From the NCBI GenBank assembly GCA_016192065.1, contig JACPUX010000042.1:1-32925 (forward strand): 32,925 bases of DNA, written 5' to 3'. The translations under genes were made by a program, and so were the position numbers. Below are positions 7,549 through 16,406 of the stretch, piece by piece. How positions within the stretch are numbered: the stretch's first letter is position 1; each line of letters begins with the position of its first letter. The notes beneath the pieces are model-generated. The model searched no databases. It was not told the DNA's origin and saw only the letters and a program-made list of their open reading frames with translations. Source of the stretch: Betaproteobacteria bacterium (GTDB taxonomy: Bacteria; Pseudomonadota; Gammaproteobacteria; Burkholderiales; Casimicrobiaceae).

Positions 7549-8195
7549 ACGCCGTGCTGGTTCCGCCGCAGCCTAAGATCTACCACATCGCCCATGTGGA
7601 TCGTCTGCCCTCCATCGTGGCAGATGGCCTTCTGTGGTGCGATGCGGAAGTCGTGCGGCGCGCACCGGCTGGCACCACCATCGGCATGAACAGCATCAAG
7701 CAGCGGCGCTTGAACGAGCTGCGCATCAGCAGCCATCCCGACCTGCACGTCGGCGACTGTATGCCGTTTTACTTCTGCCCGCGCTCGGTGATGCTCTACC
7801 TGATCTACCAGGGCAACCATCCCGAGATGGCCTATCGCGGCGGGCAAGGGCCGATCCTGCATTTCGAAGCTGACCTGAACGCGGTCGTTGCGTGGGCCAA
7901 CGCGCAAGCTGCGCGCTGGGCTTTCACCCTGTCGAACGCGGGTTCGTACTTCTTCGAAGACCGTAACGACCTCGCGCGTCTGAACGAGATCAACTGGACT
8001 GCCGTGCAGGCCCGCGACTGGCGGGCCCACAAGGAAGGCAAGCAAGCCGAATTCCTGCTGGAACAGCGCTTTCCTTGGCATTTGATCGAACGCATCGGCG
8101 TCAAATCAGCGGCCGTTTACGGTCAAGTCGTCAACGCCCTTCCGGCGCACGGACACCGGCCTACGGTCGAAGTCTTACCGGATTGGTATTACTAA
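7545..8195 (+). CDS. darT: DarT-type toxin, DNA ADP-ribosyltransferase (DUF4433)
   Basis: The 216-residue protein has the features of DarT, which uses NAD+ to ADP-ribosylate bases in single-stranded DNA and blocks replication. The N terminus (YHIAHVDRLPSIVADGLL, residues 13-30) is the family opening that contacts NAD. VGDCMPFYFCPRSVMLYLI (69-87) is the second signature. The predicted catalytic glutamate is Glu169 in EGKQAEFLLE, with the aromatic and acidic loop SYFFEDRNDL before it. Length is typical. The start overlaps the DUF3780 stop (ATGA) and the antitoxin gene follows after 17 bases, so the pair is co-transcribed within the larger operon. All key motifs seem intact, so the toxin is probably active. 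Confidence 0.9.
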   Translation: MNAVLVPPQPKIYHIAHVDRLPSIVADGLLWCDAEVVRRAPAGTTIGMNSIKQRRLNELRISSHPDLHVGDCMPFYFCPRSVMLYLIYQGNHPEMAYRGGQGPILHFEADLNAVVAWANAQAARWAFTLSNAGSYFFEDRNDLARLNEINWTAVQARDWRAHKEGKQAEFLLEQRFPWHLIERIGVKSAAVYGQVVNALPAHGHRPTVEVLPDWYY

Positions 8196-8212
8196 ATGAG
8201 AGGAGCACAGCC

Positions 8213-9271
8213 ATGATCGAGTACACCTCGGGCGATATCCTCCAGTGTGAGGCCGACGCACTGGTCAACACCGTCAATTGCGTCGGTGTGATGGGGCGCG
8301 GCATCGCCTTGCAGTTCAAGAACGTCTACCCCGAAAACTTCAAGACTTACGAGGCCGCCTGCAAACGCGAAGCCGTGCAGCCTGGTCGCATGTTCGTTTT
8401 TGAGACGGGGCAGCTCACCTTGCCGCGCTTCATCATCAACTTCCCGACCAAGCGCCACTGGCGCGGCAAGAGCCGTATTGAAGACATCGATGCGGGCCTT
8501 GTCGATCTGGTCAATGTCATCCGCGACAAGGGCATCCGCTCCATCGCCATCCCGCCCCTGGGCGCAGGCCTGGGCGGGCTGGACTGGAACGAGGTGCGAC
8601 CACGCATCGAGCGCGCACTGGCAGAGCTTGCCGAAGTACGCGTGCTGGTGTTTGAGCCCAAGGGAGCCCCGGCCAACGACAAGATGGCGCATGTGCGCGA
8701 GGTACCCAAGATGACGGCGGGTCGCGCCGCCTTGGTGGAACTGATGCAGCGCTATCTTGGCGGCCTGCTTGACCCCTTTGTCACCCTGCTGGAAGTCCAC
8801 AAGCTGATGTACTTCATGCAGGAGGCCGGTGAGCCGCTGCGTCTCCAGTACGTCAAGCATCACTACGGCCCCTATGCCGAGAACCTTCGGCATGTGCTGA
8901 AGGCAGTGGAAGGCCATTTGATCGCGGGTTATGCCGATGGTGGCGATGCGCCGGACAAACCGCTCACCCTGGTGCCCGGCGCGGTGGAAGACGCCAAGGA
9001 CTATCTGGATCAGCACGACATCAGCCGCGCCCGGTTCGAGCGCGTAACCAAGCTGGTCGAAGGCTTTGAGTCGCCCTACGGGCTGGAACTACTGGCCACC
9101 GTACATTGGGTGATGAGTCGCGAGGGTGCCACGCAGCACGACAGCGTGGAACGCCAGGTCTATGGCTGGAACGCTCGCAAGCAGCAGTTCACCCCGCGCC
9201 AGCTTGCCATTGCCGAAGAGCGACTGCGCTCCCACGGCTGGCTGTCACCTGACGTGGCTTCGGCCCATTGA
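8213..9271 (+). CDS. darG: DarG-type antitoxin, macrodomain ADP-ribosyl-DNA hydrolase
   Basis: The 352-residue antitoxin has two parts. The macrodomain (about 1-160) starts with MIEYTSGDILQCEADALVN, with NCVGVMGRGIA and IPPLGAGLGGLDW forming the ADP-ribose pocket. FPTKRHWRGKS carries Lys80, which by recollection is the position of the catalytic lysine that removes ADP-ribose from DNA. The C-terminal part (about 175-352), including LEVHKLMYFMQEAG and KHHYGPYAENL, matches the domain that neutralises DarT directly, proposed to mimic DNA. GAGGAGC at about 8198 precedes the ATG at 8213. An open frame extends upstream into darT but carries no family sequence. The stop at 9271 is close to the methyltransferase start. 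Confidence 0.9.
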   Translation: MIEYTSGDILQCEADALVNTVNCVGVMGRGIALQFKNVYPENFKTYEAACKREAVQPGRMFVFETGQLTLPRFIINFPTKRHWRGKSRIEDIDAGLVDLVNVIRDKGIRSIAIPPLGAGLGGLDWNEVRPRIERALAELAEVRVLVFEPKGAPANDKMAHVREVPKMTAGRAALVELMQRYLGGLLDPFVTLLEVHKLMYFMQEAGEPLRLQYVKHHYGPYAENLRHVLKAVEGHLIAGYADGGDAPDKPLTLVPGAVEDAKDYLDQHDISRARFERVTKLVEGFESPYGLELLATVHWVMSREGATQHDSVERQVYGWNARKQQFTPRQLAIAEERLRSHGWLSPDVASAH

Positions 9272-9285
9272 GGATTCATCAGGGA

Positions 9286-12234
9286 ATGCAAAAAACAACA
9301 ACCACTCTCACGCCCTTGGCCCTGAAAGATGCGCCAGCGCTGATCGAGACGGTTTTTCCTGCTCAGAAGGTTTCAATCGAATCGCAGAGCGAACGCAAGG
9401 CAGTCGCGGCGCAGACTTTGACTGGACTGGGTTCCTACTGGAAGGGGCGCAAACCGCTGGTTTTGGTGCGTGCCATTGTGGTGGCCAGCCTGCTGCCGCC
9501 CACTGACGATGCAGAGGCAGATTTCGACCTCTTCGAAAAACTCATGGGCTTTGACGACGAGAGCCTGGCGCGGAGGGCGCTGGCGGCCAATGCGTTTTCG
9601 GCGACCAAGTTGCAGGAGATGATCCCTATCTCCGACCCGGAACGTTACTTTGGCGGGCGTGGTTGGCGGCGCGATATCACTGATGACGACAAGCTGGTGC
9701 TGTACCGGCAGGCACTGGCAACGTTTTCGAACTATGAGGGAAAGGCCAGTGTTGGCAAGCGTCCGGAGGAAGTGGATCAAGAATGGCTCTACGCTCCGGT
9801 GTGGCCAGATGTCAATCGTCACTATGCTCATTTGGGCATTAACGTGAAGTCCTTGCCCGAACTAGTGGAACAACTGGGCATCCTGCGCTACGGTCATCGT
9901 CCGCGTGTGGGCGACACCTTCAGCGGCGGTGGCTCCATCCCCTTTGAGGCCGCGCGCATCGGCTGCGATGCCTATGCCTCCGACCTCAACCCCATCGCGT
10001 GCATGCTGACTTGGGGTGCTTTCAACATTGTGGGTGCCAGCACCAAGTCTCGCGCCGAGATTGAGAGAGAAAATCGCGCGGTTGCCAAGGCTGTAGGCTC
10101 AGTGATTGATTCGCTTGGCATCGAAAAGGATGCAAAAGGCAATCAAGCCAAAGCCTTTCTGTATTGCTTGGAAACACGTTGTCCAGAGTCCGGCTGGATG
10201 GTTCCTCTGTCGCCAACCTGGGTGATTTCAAAGAACGGGAATGTCATCGCACAACTGGTTCCTGATCATGCCAAGAAGCGATTCGACATCCAGATCAAAA
10301 ACGGTGCTACGGCTGAAGAGATGCGAGCCGCTACAACTGGCACTGTTCAGGACGGCAACTTGCAGTATCAGTTGGATGGCAAGACATTCCGCATCCCGAT
10401 CAAAACTTTGCGCGGCGACTTTCGTGATTTGCAAGGCAATACGGGGAACCGTCTTCGTCAGTGGGTAAAAACGGATTTTGTGGCTGCATCGGATGACGTT
10501 TTTCAAGAACGCCTGTATGCCATTCACTGGATCTCCAAGGACACTCTGAGCGAGCCGAGGCCAAAGACCTACTTCGCGGCACCTACTGACGCCGATCTAA
10601 ACCGTGAGCGGCAAGTAGAGAAAATCGTCGCTGAAAACCTGAGCAGCTGGCAAGAGCAAGGTCTGGTGCCGGACATGGCCATCGAACCGGGCGACAAGAC
10701 AGACGAGCCGATTCGAACGCGCGGATGGACGCATTGGCATCATTTATTCAATGCGCGGCAATTGCTGCTGTACGCGGAGTTGAAGAAGCACACCACCGCC
10801 ACGCTCTCGCTGAACCTGTGCCAAATGATCAATACCAGCGCACGTCTGACACGCTGGACGATTGGCGATGGCCCTGGTCGAAGCGGCGGCACCAAACAGG
10901 TATTCGACAATCAGGCGTTGAACGTTCTGTACAACTACGGCTGCCGCGCTTCTGGCTATTTGCTTGACTCACTGGACGCCAAGGTGTCTGGCTCGGCGAT
11001 ACCAAACGGCCCCCAACTTGAGCAGCGATGTCTCCCTGCCGCTGAGGTATCGAGCAACTGCGATCTATTCATCACCGACCCGCCTTATGCCGATGCGGTG
11101 AATTACCACGAAATTACCGAGTTCTTCATCGCCTGGCTGCGCAAGAACCCGCCCAAGCACTTCGAAGATTGGGTGTGGGATTCGCGCCGTGCGTTGGCGG
11201 TCAAAGGTTCCGGTGAGGACTTCAGGCGCGGCATGGTCGCCGCCTACAAGGCGATGGCTGAGCACATGCCCGACAACGGCATGCAGTGCGTGATGTTCAC
11301 CCACCAGGACACCGCCGTCTGGGGCGACCTGATCGGCATCTTCTGGGCGGCGGGCCTGCAAGTAGTGGCGGCGTGGTACATCGCCACCGAAACCACCTCT
11401 GAGCTCAAGAAAGGTGGCTACGTCCAGGGTACCGTCATTCTGATGCTCAAGAAGCGCGCTGCAGGCGAGCGCACCGGTTTCAAGCAGCGCCTGTTGCCCG
11501 CCGTTCGGCAGGAAGTGGCGCGCCAGATCGAAACCATGATGCACCTGAATGATTCCGTAGAAACACTTTACGGCGAGCCGGTGTGGGGCGATTCTGACTT
11601 GCAGATGGCCGGTTATGCGGCGGCGCTCAAGGTGTTGACCGCCTACACCCGGATCGGAGATGAAGACGTCACCGCCTTTGCCCTGCGTCCGCGCGCACGC
11701 GGAGAAGTAACCGTGGTGGACGAAATCGTCCAGCAGGCTGCGGAAACTGCATCCAGCCTGCTGGTGCCCGAGGGCCTTACCGCAGACGCTTGGGGCCGCC
11801 TCACCGGCATCGAACGCTTTGTACTGCGGATGATGGATATGGAAACCGCAGGTGCCGCCAAGCTGGACAACTACCAGAACTTCGCCAAGGCCTTCCGCGT
11901 TACGGACTACACCCGCGTGATGGGCGACATGCGGCCCAACAACGCACGTCTCAAGCGCGTCAGCGAGTACGCTTCTCGCGATCTGGCGGATGCAACCGAG
12001 ATCGGTGTGACACGGCTGGGACAACTCATCATTGCCTTGCAGCAACTGCTCAAGGACACAGAGGCGCAAGTCATCGTCGAACAACTGCGAGCCGAGATGG
12101 CGGACTTCCTGGAAGTCCGCTCCCTGCTGGTGGACATGCTGGCCTTCATCGAGCGTAAAGCGCCCGAATCTGAGGTGCGCTCTGCCGCCGAGGTGCTGTG
12201 CGCGCGCCTCAAGAATCTGCGCTTCGGCGACTGA
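9286..12234 (+). CDS. DUF1156-type DNA methyltransferase
   Basis: The 982-residue protein is a large DNA methyltransferase of the kind found with DUF499 ATPases. The N terminus includes PALIETVFPAQKVSIESQSE and SYWKGRKPL, typical of DUF1156. The S-adenosylmethionine motif is DTFSGGGSIPFEAAR at 210-224, followed by ASDLNPIAC. The catalytic DPPY is at 598-601 and is followed by ADAVNYHEITEFF. About 370 residues lie between the two motifs, probably including the target-recognition region. Bases 10,020-11,060 look less GC-rich than their surroundings. The start is uncertain: ATG 9286 has GAGG 12 bases upstream, while TTG 9268 overlaps the darG stop. It presumably marks host DNA for the system, most likely adenine or cytosine at the amino group. 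Confidence 0.85.
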   Translation: MQKTTTTLTPLALKDAPALIETVFPAQKVSIESQSERKAVAAQTLTGLGSYWKGRKPLVLVRAIVVASLLPPTDDAEADFDLFEKLMGFDDESLARRALAANAFSATKLQEMIPISDPERYFGGRGWRRDITDDDKLVLYRQALATFSNYEGKASVGKRPEEVDQEWLYAPVWPDVNRHYAHLGINVKSLPELVEQLGILRYGHRPRVGDTFSGGGSIPFEAARIGCDAYASDLNPIACMLTWGAFNIVGASTKSRAEIERENRAVAKAVGSVIDSLGIEKDAKGNQAKAFLYCLETRCPESGWMVPLSPTWVISKNGNVIAQLVPDHAKKRFDIQIKNGATAEEMRAATTGTVQDGNLQYQLDGKTFRIPIKTLRGDFRDLQGNTGNRLRQWVKTDFVAASDDVFQERLYAIHWISKDTLSEPRPKTYFAAPTDADLNRERQVEKIVAENLSSWQEQGLVPDMAIEPGDKTDEPIRTRGWTHWHHLFNARQLLLYAELKKHTTATLSLNLCQMINTSARLTRWTIGDGPGRSGGTKQVFDNQALNVLYNYGCRASGYLLDSLDAKVSGSAIPNGPQLEQRCLPAAEVSSNCDLFITDPPYADAVNYHEITEFFIAWLRKNPPKHFEDWVWDSRRALAVKGSGEDFRRGMVAAYKAMAEHMPDNGMQCVMFTHQDTAVWGDLIGIFWAAGLQVVAAWYIATETTSELKKGGYVQGTVILMLKKRAAGERTGFKQRLLPAVRQEVARQIETMMHLNDSVETLYGEPVWGDSDLQMAGYAAALKVLTAYTRIGDEDVTAFALRPRARGEVTVVDEIVQQAAETASSLLVPEGLTADAWGRLTGIERFVLRMMDMETAGAAKLDNYQNFAKAFRVTDYTRVMGDMRPNNARLKRVSEYASRDLADATEIGVTRLGQLIIALQQLLKDTEAQVIVEQLRAEMADFLEVRSLLVDMLAFIERKAPESEVRSAAEVLCARLKNLRFGD

Positions 12235-12254
12235 GGCCAAGGAACAAATCGGGC

Positions 12255-15008
12255 ATGAGCATTCGGCGCTTTTCGTCCCGTACCCATCGGCTGGATGCCA
12301 GCTTCCTGATGCAACATCTGGCCGGAGCCAGAAGCTACAAGCGCATCGCGGGCTACTTCACCAGCTCTTTGTTTGAGGTGGCAGGGGAGGCGCTGGAGCA
12401 CATCCCCGAGGTCAAGATCGTCTGCAACGTGGATATCCACCCGGACGACCTGAAAGTCGCGCAACTGCGTGAGAGCAAGATGCTGGGCCGCTGGAACGAG
12501 CGCGCCCTAGAGGCCGAGGCACTGCTGAACCGCGAGCGCTATCGGCGGCTGGACGCCTTCCTCGCCAAGCATGGGCAGGCGGTGCGCATAGCACCCGATG
12601 AAATCTGCGGTTTTGTGCATGGCAAGGCGGGCGTGATCACCTTGGCTGATGGCCGCAGGCTGGGCTTTATCGGCTCGATGAATGAGACGCGCAGCGGCTG
12701 GCAGCGTCACTACGAAATCCTGTGGGAAGACGAATCACCGAAAGGCGTGGAGTGGATTGAGGAGGAATTCGACTTTCTCTGGAACGCCGCAAAACCGTTT
12801 CCGCAGGCCGTCATCCGTGAGGTGCATCGGCGCGGCTATCGGCGTGAGATCGAGTTCATCGAAATCGAGGATGACGAGAACCTTGCGCCTGCGGCACTGA
12901 TTGAATCGCCGCTGTACCGCGAAGGCCAGCAGTTACAACCGTGGCAGCAGGGATTTCTAACCGAGTGCCTGCGCCATCAGCGCCTGCACGGCACGGTGCG
13001 CCTATTGTTGGCCGACGAAGTGGGTTTGGGCAAGACGCTGTCGCTGGCCACCGCCGCGCTGACGCTTTGCCTGTTGTCCGACAAGGACAATGGGCCGCGC
13101 CGTCCGGTCGTGATCTTTGCCCCTGCCACACTGACCGAACAATGGCAGACCGAGATGCTGGATAAGCTGGGCATCCCGACCGCACGTTGGGATACCGTAG
13201 GCAAGGTCTGGCTGGATGCTGACGAGCGCGTGCTATCGCCTGCTGGGCGCGAGCAGATTGCCCATTGCCCGCTGCGCATCGGCATTGTCTCTACCGGTTT
13301 GATGATGCGCGACTCGATGGAAAAGCAGCATTTGCTGGGCATGCGCTTCGGTGTTGTGATTCTGGACGAAGCGCACAAGGCAAGAACCCGCCAGGGCTTC
13401 GGCAAGGAAGCCGGAACACCGAACGAACTGCTGGCCTTCATGCGCGAGATCGCCGCGCGTGCCGATCACGTGCTGTTGGGCACGGCCACACCGATTCAGA
13501 CTAACCCTGCCGATCTATGGGATTTGCTGGGCATCTTGCACCAAGGCCCAGGGCGCTTCGTGCTCGGCCACGACCTTGCACCGTGGCACCGACCAGATGA
13601 GGTGCTCGAAATCCTTGCCGGTCGCGTGGAGGTGGAAACGCTGGCACGTGCATGGGAGCTGCTGCGCTCGCCACTGCCGCGCATGGAATCAACCAGCGAG
13701 CCTCGCGCCCGACGCTTGTTTTCTGCAATCCGGCAAGACTTGGGTCTGCAAAACGGCGAGTGGCAAACCAACCGTTCGCTGGCTGAGCTGACAGAGGAGA
13801 CCCGGGAAATTCTGGAGGAGGAGCTTGATCGCCGCATTGCCGGGGCTACATTGTTCCAACGCGAGAACCCGTTGGTGCGCCACGTGGTTTTGCGTAAGCG
13901 CCTACAACTTGAAGAAGCCAAGGACAAGGACGGCAAGCCCTTGTTGACCCCAGTGGGGGTAGACGTCCATCCCGAACGCGAGCATGCGTCTGAGCAGCGC
14001 GCATTCGACACGTTGTTTGAAGGTAAGGCGCTTCGAACCTCCGAGAACTTCCGGCAGGCATATGGCGAAGCGCGCGCCTTCGGCAAGGCACTAGCCAAGC
14101 GCGGCAAGGGCAGCGGCTTCATGAAGAACCTGATGGAGCAGCGCATTTGTTCCAGCATTCAGGCGGGCCTCTCAACGGCGCGACGCTTGCTGGAGGGCGA
14201 TGCCGTGCATGAGGAAGACGAGGAACAGGAAGGTGACGTCAAAGTTGAGACGGGCGAAGAGCGCGAAATGCTACAACGTCTGATCGACCGCTTGGAGCGG
14301 CTGGAGACCAACCCGAAGATGGAAGCCGTCGTCCACTTCATCGACAAGGAGAAATGGCTGGAGCTGGGTGTCATCATCTTCAGCCAGTACTACGACACGG
14401 CGAGATGGCTGGCCGATTCGCTTGCCGCCCGCTACCCCGAGGAGGCGGTTGGCTTGTACGCGGGTGCTGGTCGTAGTCGCCTGTATCAGCGCGGCGACAG
14501 CGTGAGCGTCGAGCGCGAAACGCTCAAACGCATGGTGGCAGAGCACCAGATTCGCGTCATGGTGGCAACTGATGCCGCTTGCGAAGGCTTGAATCTGCAA
14601 GCGCTTGGCACACTGATCAACATCGATCTGCCTTGGAACCCCACGCGGCTCGAACAGCGCATCGGCCGCATCAAACGCTTCGGGCAGCGGCGCGAAACCG
14701 TGGATATGCTGAACCTCGTGTTCGAGCAGACCGTAGACGAAAAGATCTACGAGCGCCTGTCCGAGCGCATGAAGAACCGCTACGACCTTTTCGGTTCGCT
14801 GCCGGACACCATCAAGGATGAGTGGATCGAGGATATCGAAACACTGGGCGAAAGACTGGACGAATACATCAACGCCCAGAAAACCGCGACGGGTTTCGAC
14901 TTGCGCTACACCGGCACGATGATGCCGCCGGAGAAGGACTGGCGCGAGTTCACCGAGGTGCTTTCGCGGCGTGATCTTGCCACGCTAATGAGCGCGGCGT
15001 GGGGCTAA
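12255..15008 (+). CDS. PLD-nuclease-like and SNF2-type helicase fusion
   Basis: This 917-residue protein joins two modules. The N-terminal part (about 1-200) is phospholipase-D-like: HGK with His122 and Lys124, then GFIGSMNETRSGW, the second half of an HKD-type site. The rest is a superfamily 2 helicase of the SNF2 group: Walker A DEVGLGKT (254-261), LDEAH at 370-374, GTATPIQ (motif III), ATDAACEGLNLQ (motif V) and QRIGRIKRFGQ near 801 (motif VI). An acidic insertion (HEEDEEQEGDV) lies between the lobes. The ATG at 12255 is 20 bases after the methyltransferase stop. It is probably the restriction or translocation arm of the system, acting on unmarked DNA. Which PLD residues remain catalytic was not established. 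Confidence 0.85.
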   Translation: MSIRRFSSRTHRLDASFLMQHLAGARSYKRIAGYFTSSLFEVAGEALEHIPEVKIVCNVDIHPDDLKVAQLRESKMLGRWNERALEAEALLNRERYRRLDAFLAKHGQAVRIAPDEICGFVHGKAGVITLADGRRLGFIGSMNETRSGWQRHYEILWEDESPKGVEWIEEEFDFLWNAAKPFPQAVIREVHRRGYRREIEFIEIEDDENLAPAALIESPLYREGQQLQPWQQGFLTECLRHQRLHGTVRLLLADEVGLGKTLSLATAALTLCLLSDKDNGPRRPVVIFAPATLTEQWQTEMLDKLGIPTARWDTVGKVWLDADERVLSPAGREQIAHCPLRIGIVSTGLMMRDSMEKQHLLGMRFGVVILDEAHKARTRQGFGKEAGTPNELLAFMREIAARADHVLLGTATPIQTNPADLWDLLGILHQGPGRFVLGHDLAPWHRPDEVLEILAGRVEVETLARAWELLRSPLPRMESTSEPRARRLFSAIRQDLGLQNGEWQTNRSLAELTEETREILEEELDRRIAGATLFQRENPLVRHVVLRKRLQLEEAKDKDGKPLLTPVGVDVHPEREHASEQRAFDTLFEGKALRTSENFRQAYGEARAFGKALAKRGKGSGFMKNLMEQRICSSIQAGLSTARRLLEGDAVHEEDEEQEGDVKVETGEEREMLQRLIDRLERLETNPKMEAVVHFIDKEKWLELGVIIFSQYYDTARWLADSLAARYPEEAVGLYAGAGRSRLYQRGDSVSVERETLKRMVAEHQIRVMVATDAACEGLNLQALGTLINIDLPWNPTRLEQRIGRIKRFGQRRETVDMLNLVFEQTVDEKIYERLSERMKNRYDLFGSLPDTIKDEWIEDIETLGERLDEYINAQKTATGFDLRYTGTMMPPEKDWREFTEVLSRRDLATLMSAAWG

Positions 15009-15127
15009 GGGATCGCTCTGTCGCAAGGCCTATATGTGCTCGAAGGCACCTGCTGATTCCGCATGACGCCGTGCAGGTGAATGCGACGCCGGGCGCACTC
15101 GTTGATAGATTTAGCCTGAGATAGGAA
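15009..15127. other. spacer with stem-loops after the defence operon
   Basis: The 119 bases between the helicase and the Fic gene hold a small stem-loop GTGC-TCGAAG-GCAC at 15036-15049 and a longer inverted repeat CACCTGC (15047-15053) with GCAGGTG (15073-15079). Neither is followed by a T tract, so a classic terminator is not shown. A weak ribosome site (ATAGGAA) precedes the Fic start. Confidence 0.35.
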
Positions 15128-16177
15128 ATGACAAGCACCCTAAGGCTTTTCTTCCATGACAGAGCGGGAATCCCTCCCGCTACCGCTTGGTATCTCTCCG
15201 ACCTCGGCGAATTCCGCGGCAAGCAGGAGCTTTACACCCGGCAGTCGCCGCAGCGTCTCAAGGCCTTGCGCGAGCATGCGCTGATCGAAAGCGCAGTCTC
15301 GTCGAACCGCATCGAGGGCGTTTCCGTTGAGCCGTCGCGGGTGCGCGATGTGCTCGTATCGCCCAGACCGCTGTTCCGGGATCGCGACGAGGAAGAAGTG
15401 CGCGGCTACCGCGACGCCCTGACCTGGATTCACCAGGATGCCCCCCGCATCCCACTTTCCAACGAAACCATCCAGCGGCTCCACGCGATGACACGGGGAC
15501 AGATCTGGGATGCCGGTCTGTACAAGGAGAAGGATGGCGACATCATCGAGCGCTATCCCGATGGGCGCGAGCGGGTGCGCTTTAGCACCGTGCCGGCAAA
15601 GGAAACGCCGGCAGCCATGGCCCAGTTGGTCGGCGACTGGCAGGCCTGCCTCGAAGAACGCTGGGTTCCGCCGCCGATCGCGCTGGCCGCGTTCAATCTC
15701 GACTTCCTGTGCATCCATCCCTTCCGTGACGGCAATGGCCGGGTGTCCCGACTGCTCTGGCTGCTGCAGAGCTACCAGCTCGGTTTCGAGGTTGGCCGCT
15801 ACATCAGCCTGGAACGCCTGGTCGAGCAGAACAAGGACCGTTACTACGAGACCCTGGAACTGAGCTCGCAGCGCTGGCACGAGGGCAGGCACGATCCGTG
15901 GCCCTACATCAATTACGTGCTGTTCATTCTCAAGAGCGCTTATCGTGAGTTCGTCGAGCGTGTTGGGGAGACCTCGGAGCCGCGGGGATCGAAAACCCAG
16001 ATGGTGATGGAGGCGATCGCCAAGATGCCGGGAACGTTCTCCCTGGCAGACCTGGAGCGTGCGTGCCCAGGGGTGAGCCGCGACATGATCCGGCGGGTGC
16101 TCAATACCCAAAAGGGACAATCCGTCGACTGCATTGGCCGGGGCCCCGGTGCGCTTTGGCAGAGAAGGGGTAATTAG
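15128..16177 (+). CDS. Fic family protein with N-terminal inhibitory motif
   Basis: The 349-residue protein contains the Fic signature HPFRDGNGR starting at His197, so it likely transfers AMP or a similar nucleotide part onto a target protein. The (S/T)xxxE(G/N) inhibitory motif is SNRIEG at 59-64. Being N-terminal to the Fic core, it marks a self-inhibited (class II) Fic enzyme in which Glu63 would block productive ATP binding. A C-terminal winged-helix-like segment (about 280-345, KTQMVMEAIAKMPGTFSLADL) may bind DNA or regulate. It follows the defence operon on the same strand after 119 bases and may be an independent unit. The target is unknown. Confidence 0.9.
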   Translation: MTSTLRLFFHDRAGIPPATAWYLSDLGEFRGKQELYTRQSPQRLKALREHALIESAVSSNRIEGVSVEPSRVRDVLVSPRPLFRDRDEEEVRGYRDALTWIHQDAPRIPLSNETIQRLHAMTRGQIWDAGLYKEKDGDIIERYPDGRERVRFSTVPAKETPAAMAQLVGDWQACLEERWVPPPIALAAFNLDFLCIHPFRDGNGRVSRLLWLLQSYQLGFEVGRYISLERLVEQNKDRYYETLELSSQRWHEGRHDPWPYINYVLFILKSAYREFVERVGETSEPRGSKTQMVMEAIAKMPGTFSLADLERACPGVSRDMIRRVLNTQKGQSVDCIGRGPGALWQRRGN

Positions 16178-16293
16178 CGTGAAAGGATGTAATAAAGAGG
16201 GTAATGTCTTCAAGGTGCCGGGAACGGGAGAGAAGAAGGTCGGGAGGGCGCTGGAAGTGGCGGCGCCGGCCCCGGGGGATGCCTTCACTGGCC

Positions 16294-16329
16294 AGGCCAG
16301 AGTCGAGGCCAGGGTCAAGGCCAGAGTCG
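16294..16329. repeat. three tandem 12-base repeats
   Basis: The unit AGGCCAGAGTCG occurs at 16294-16305, as the variant AGGCCAGGGTCA at 16306-16317 and again exactly at 16318-16329. It lies in the 229-base gap between the Fic gene and the next gene. One open frame through it would encode an Ala-Arg-Val repeat, but there is no ribosome site or conserved look, so I treat it as non-coding. It may mark replication slippage at a module boundary. Confidence 0.6.
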
Positions 16330-16406
16330 GAGGGCGAATGGCACTATCGGCCAGTCGGACACCGTGCCAAAAGGCGCTTTGCTAATCCTGCGGCGAGCCT
16401 TCCGCC

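Noticed and set aside
15140..16318. A 392-codon minus-strand frame opposite the Fic gene
   Set aside because: The Fic motif and the inhibitory motif are on the plus strand. The opposite frame has no recognisable domain.
16134..16385. An 83-codon frame through the 12-base repeats
   Set aside because: It starts inside the Fic gene, has no ribosome site, and its repetitive Ala-Arg-Val section follows simply from the DNA repeats.
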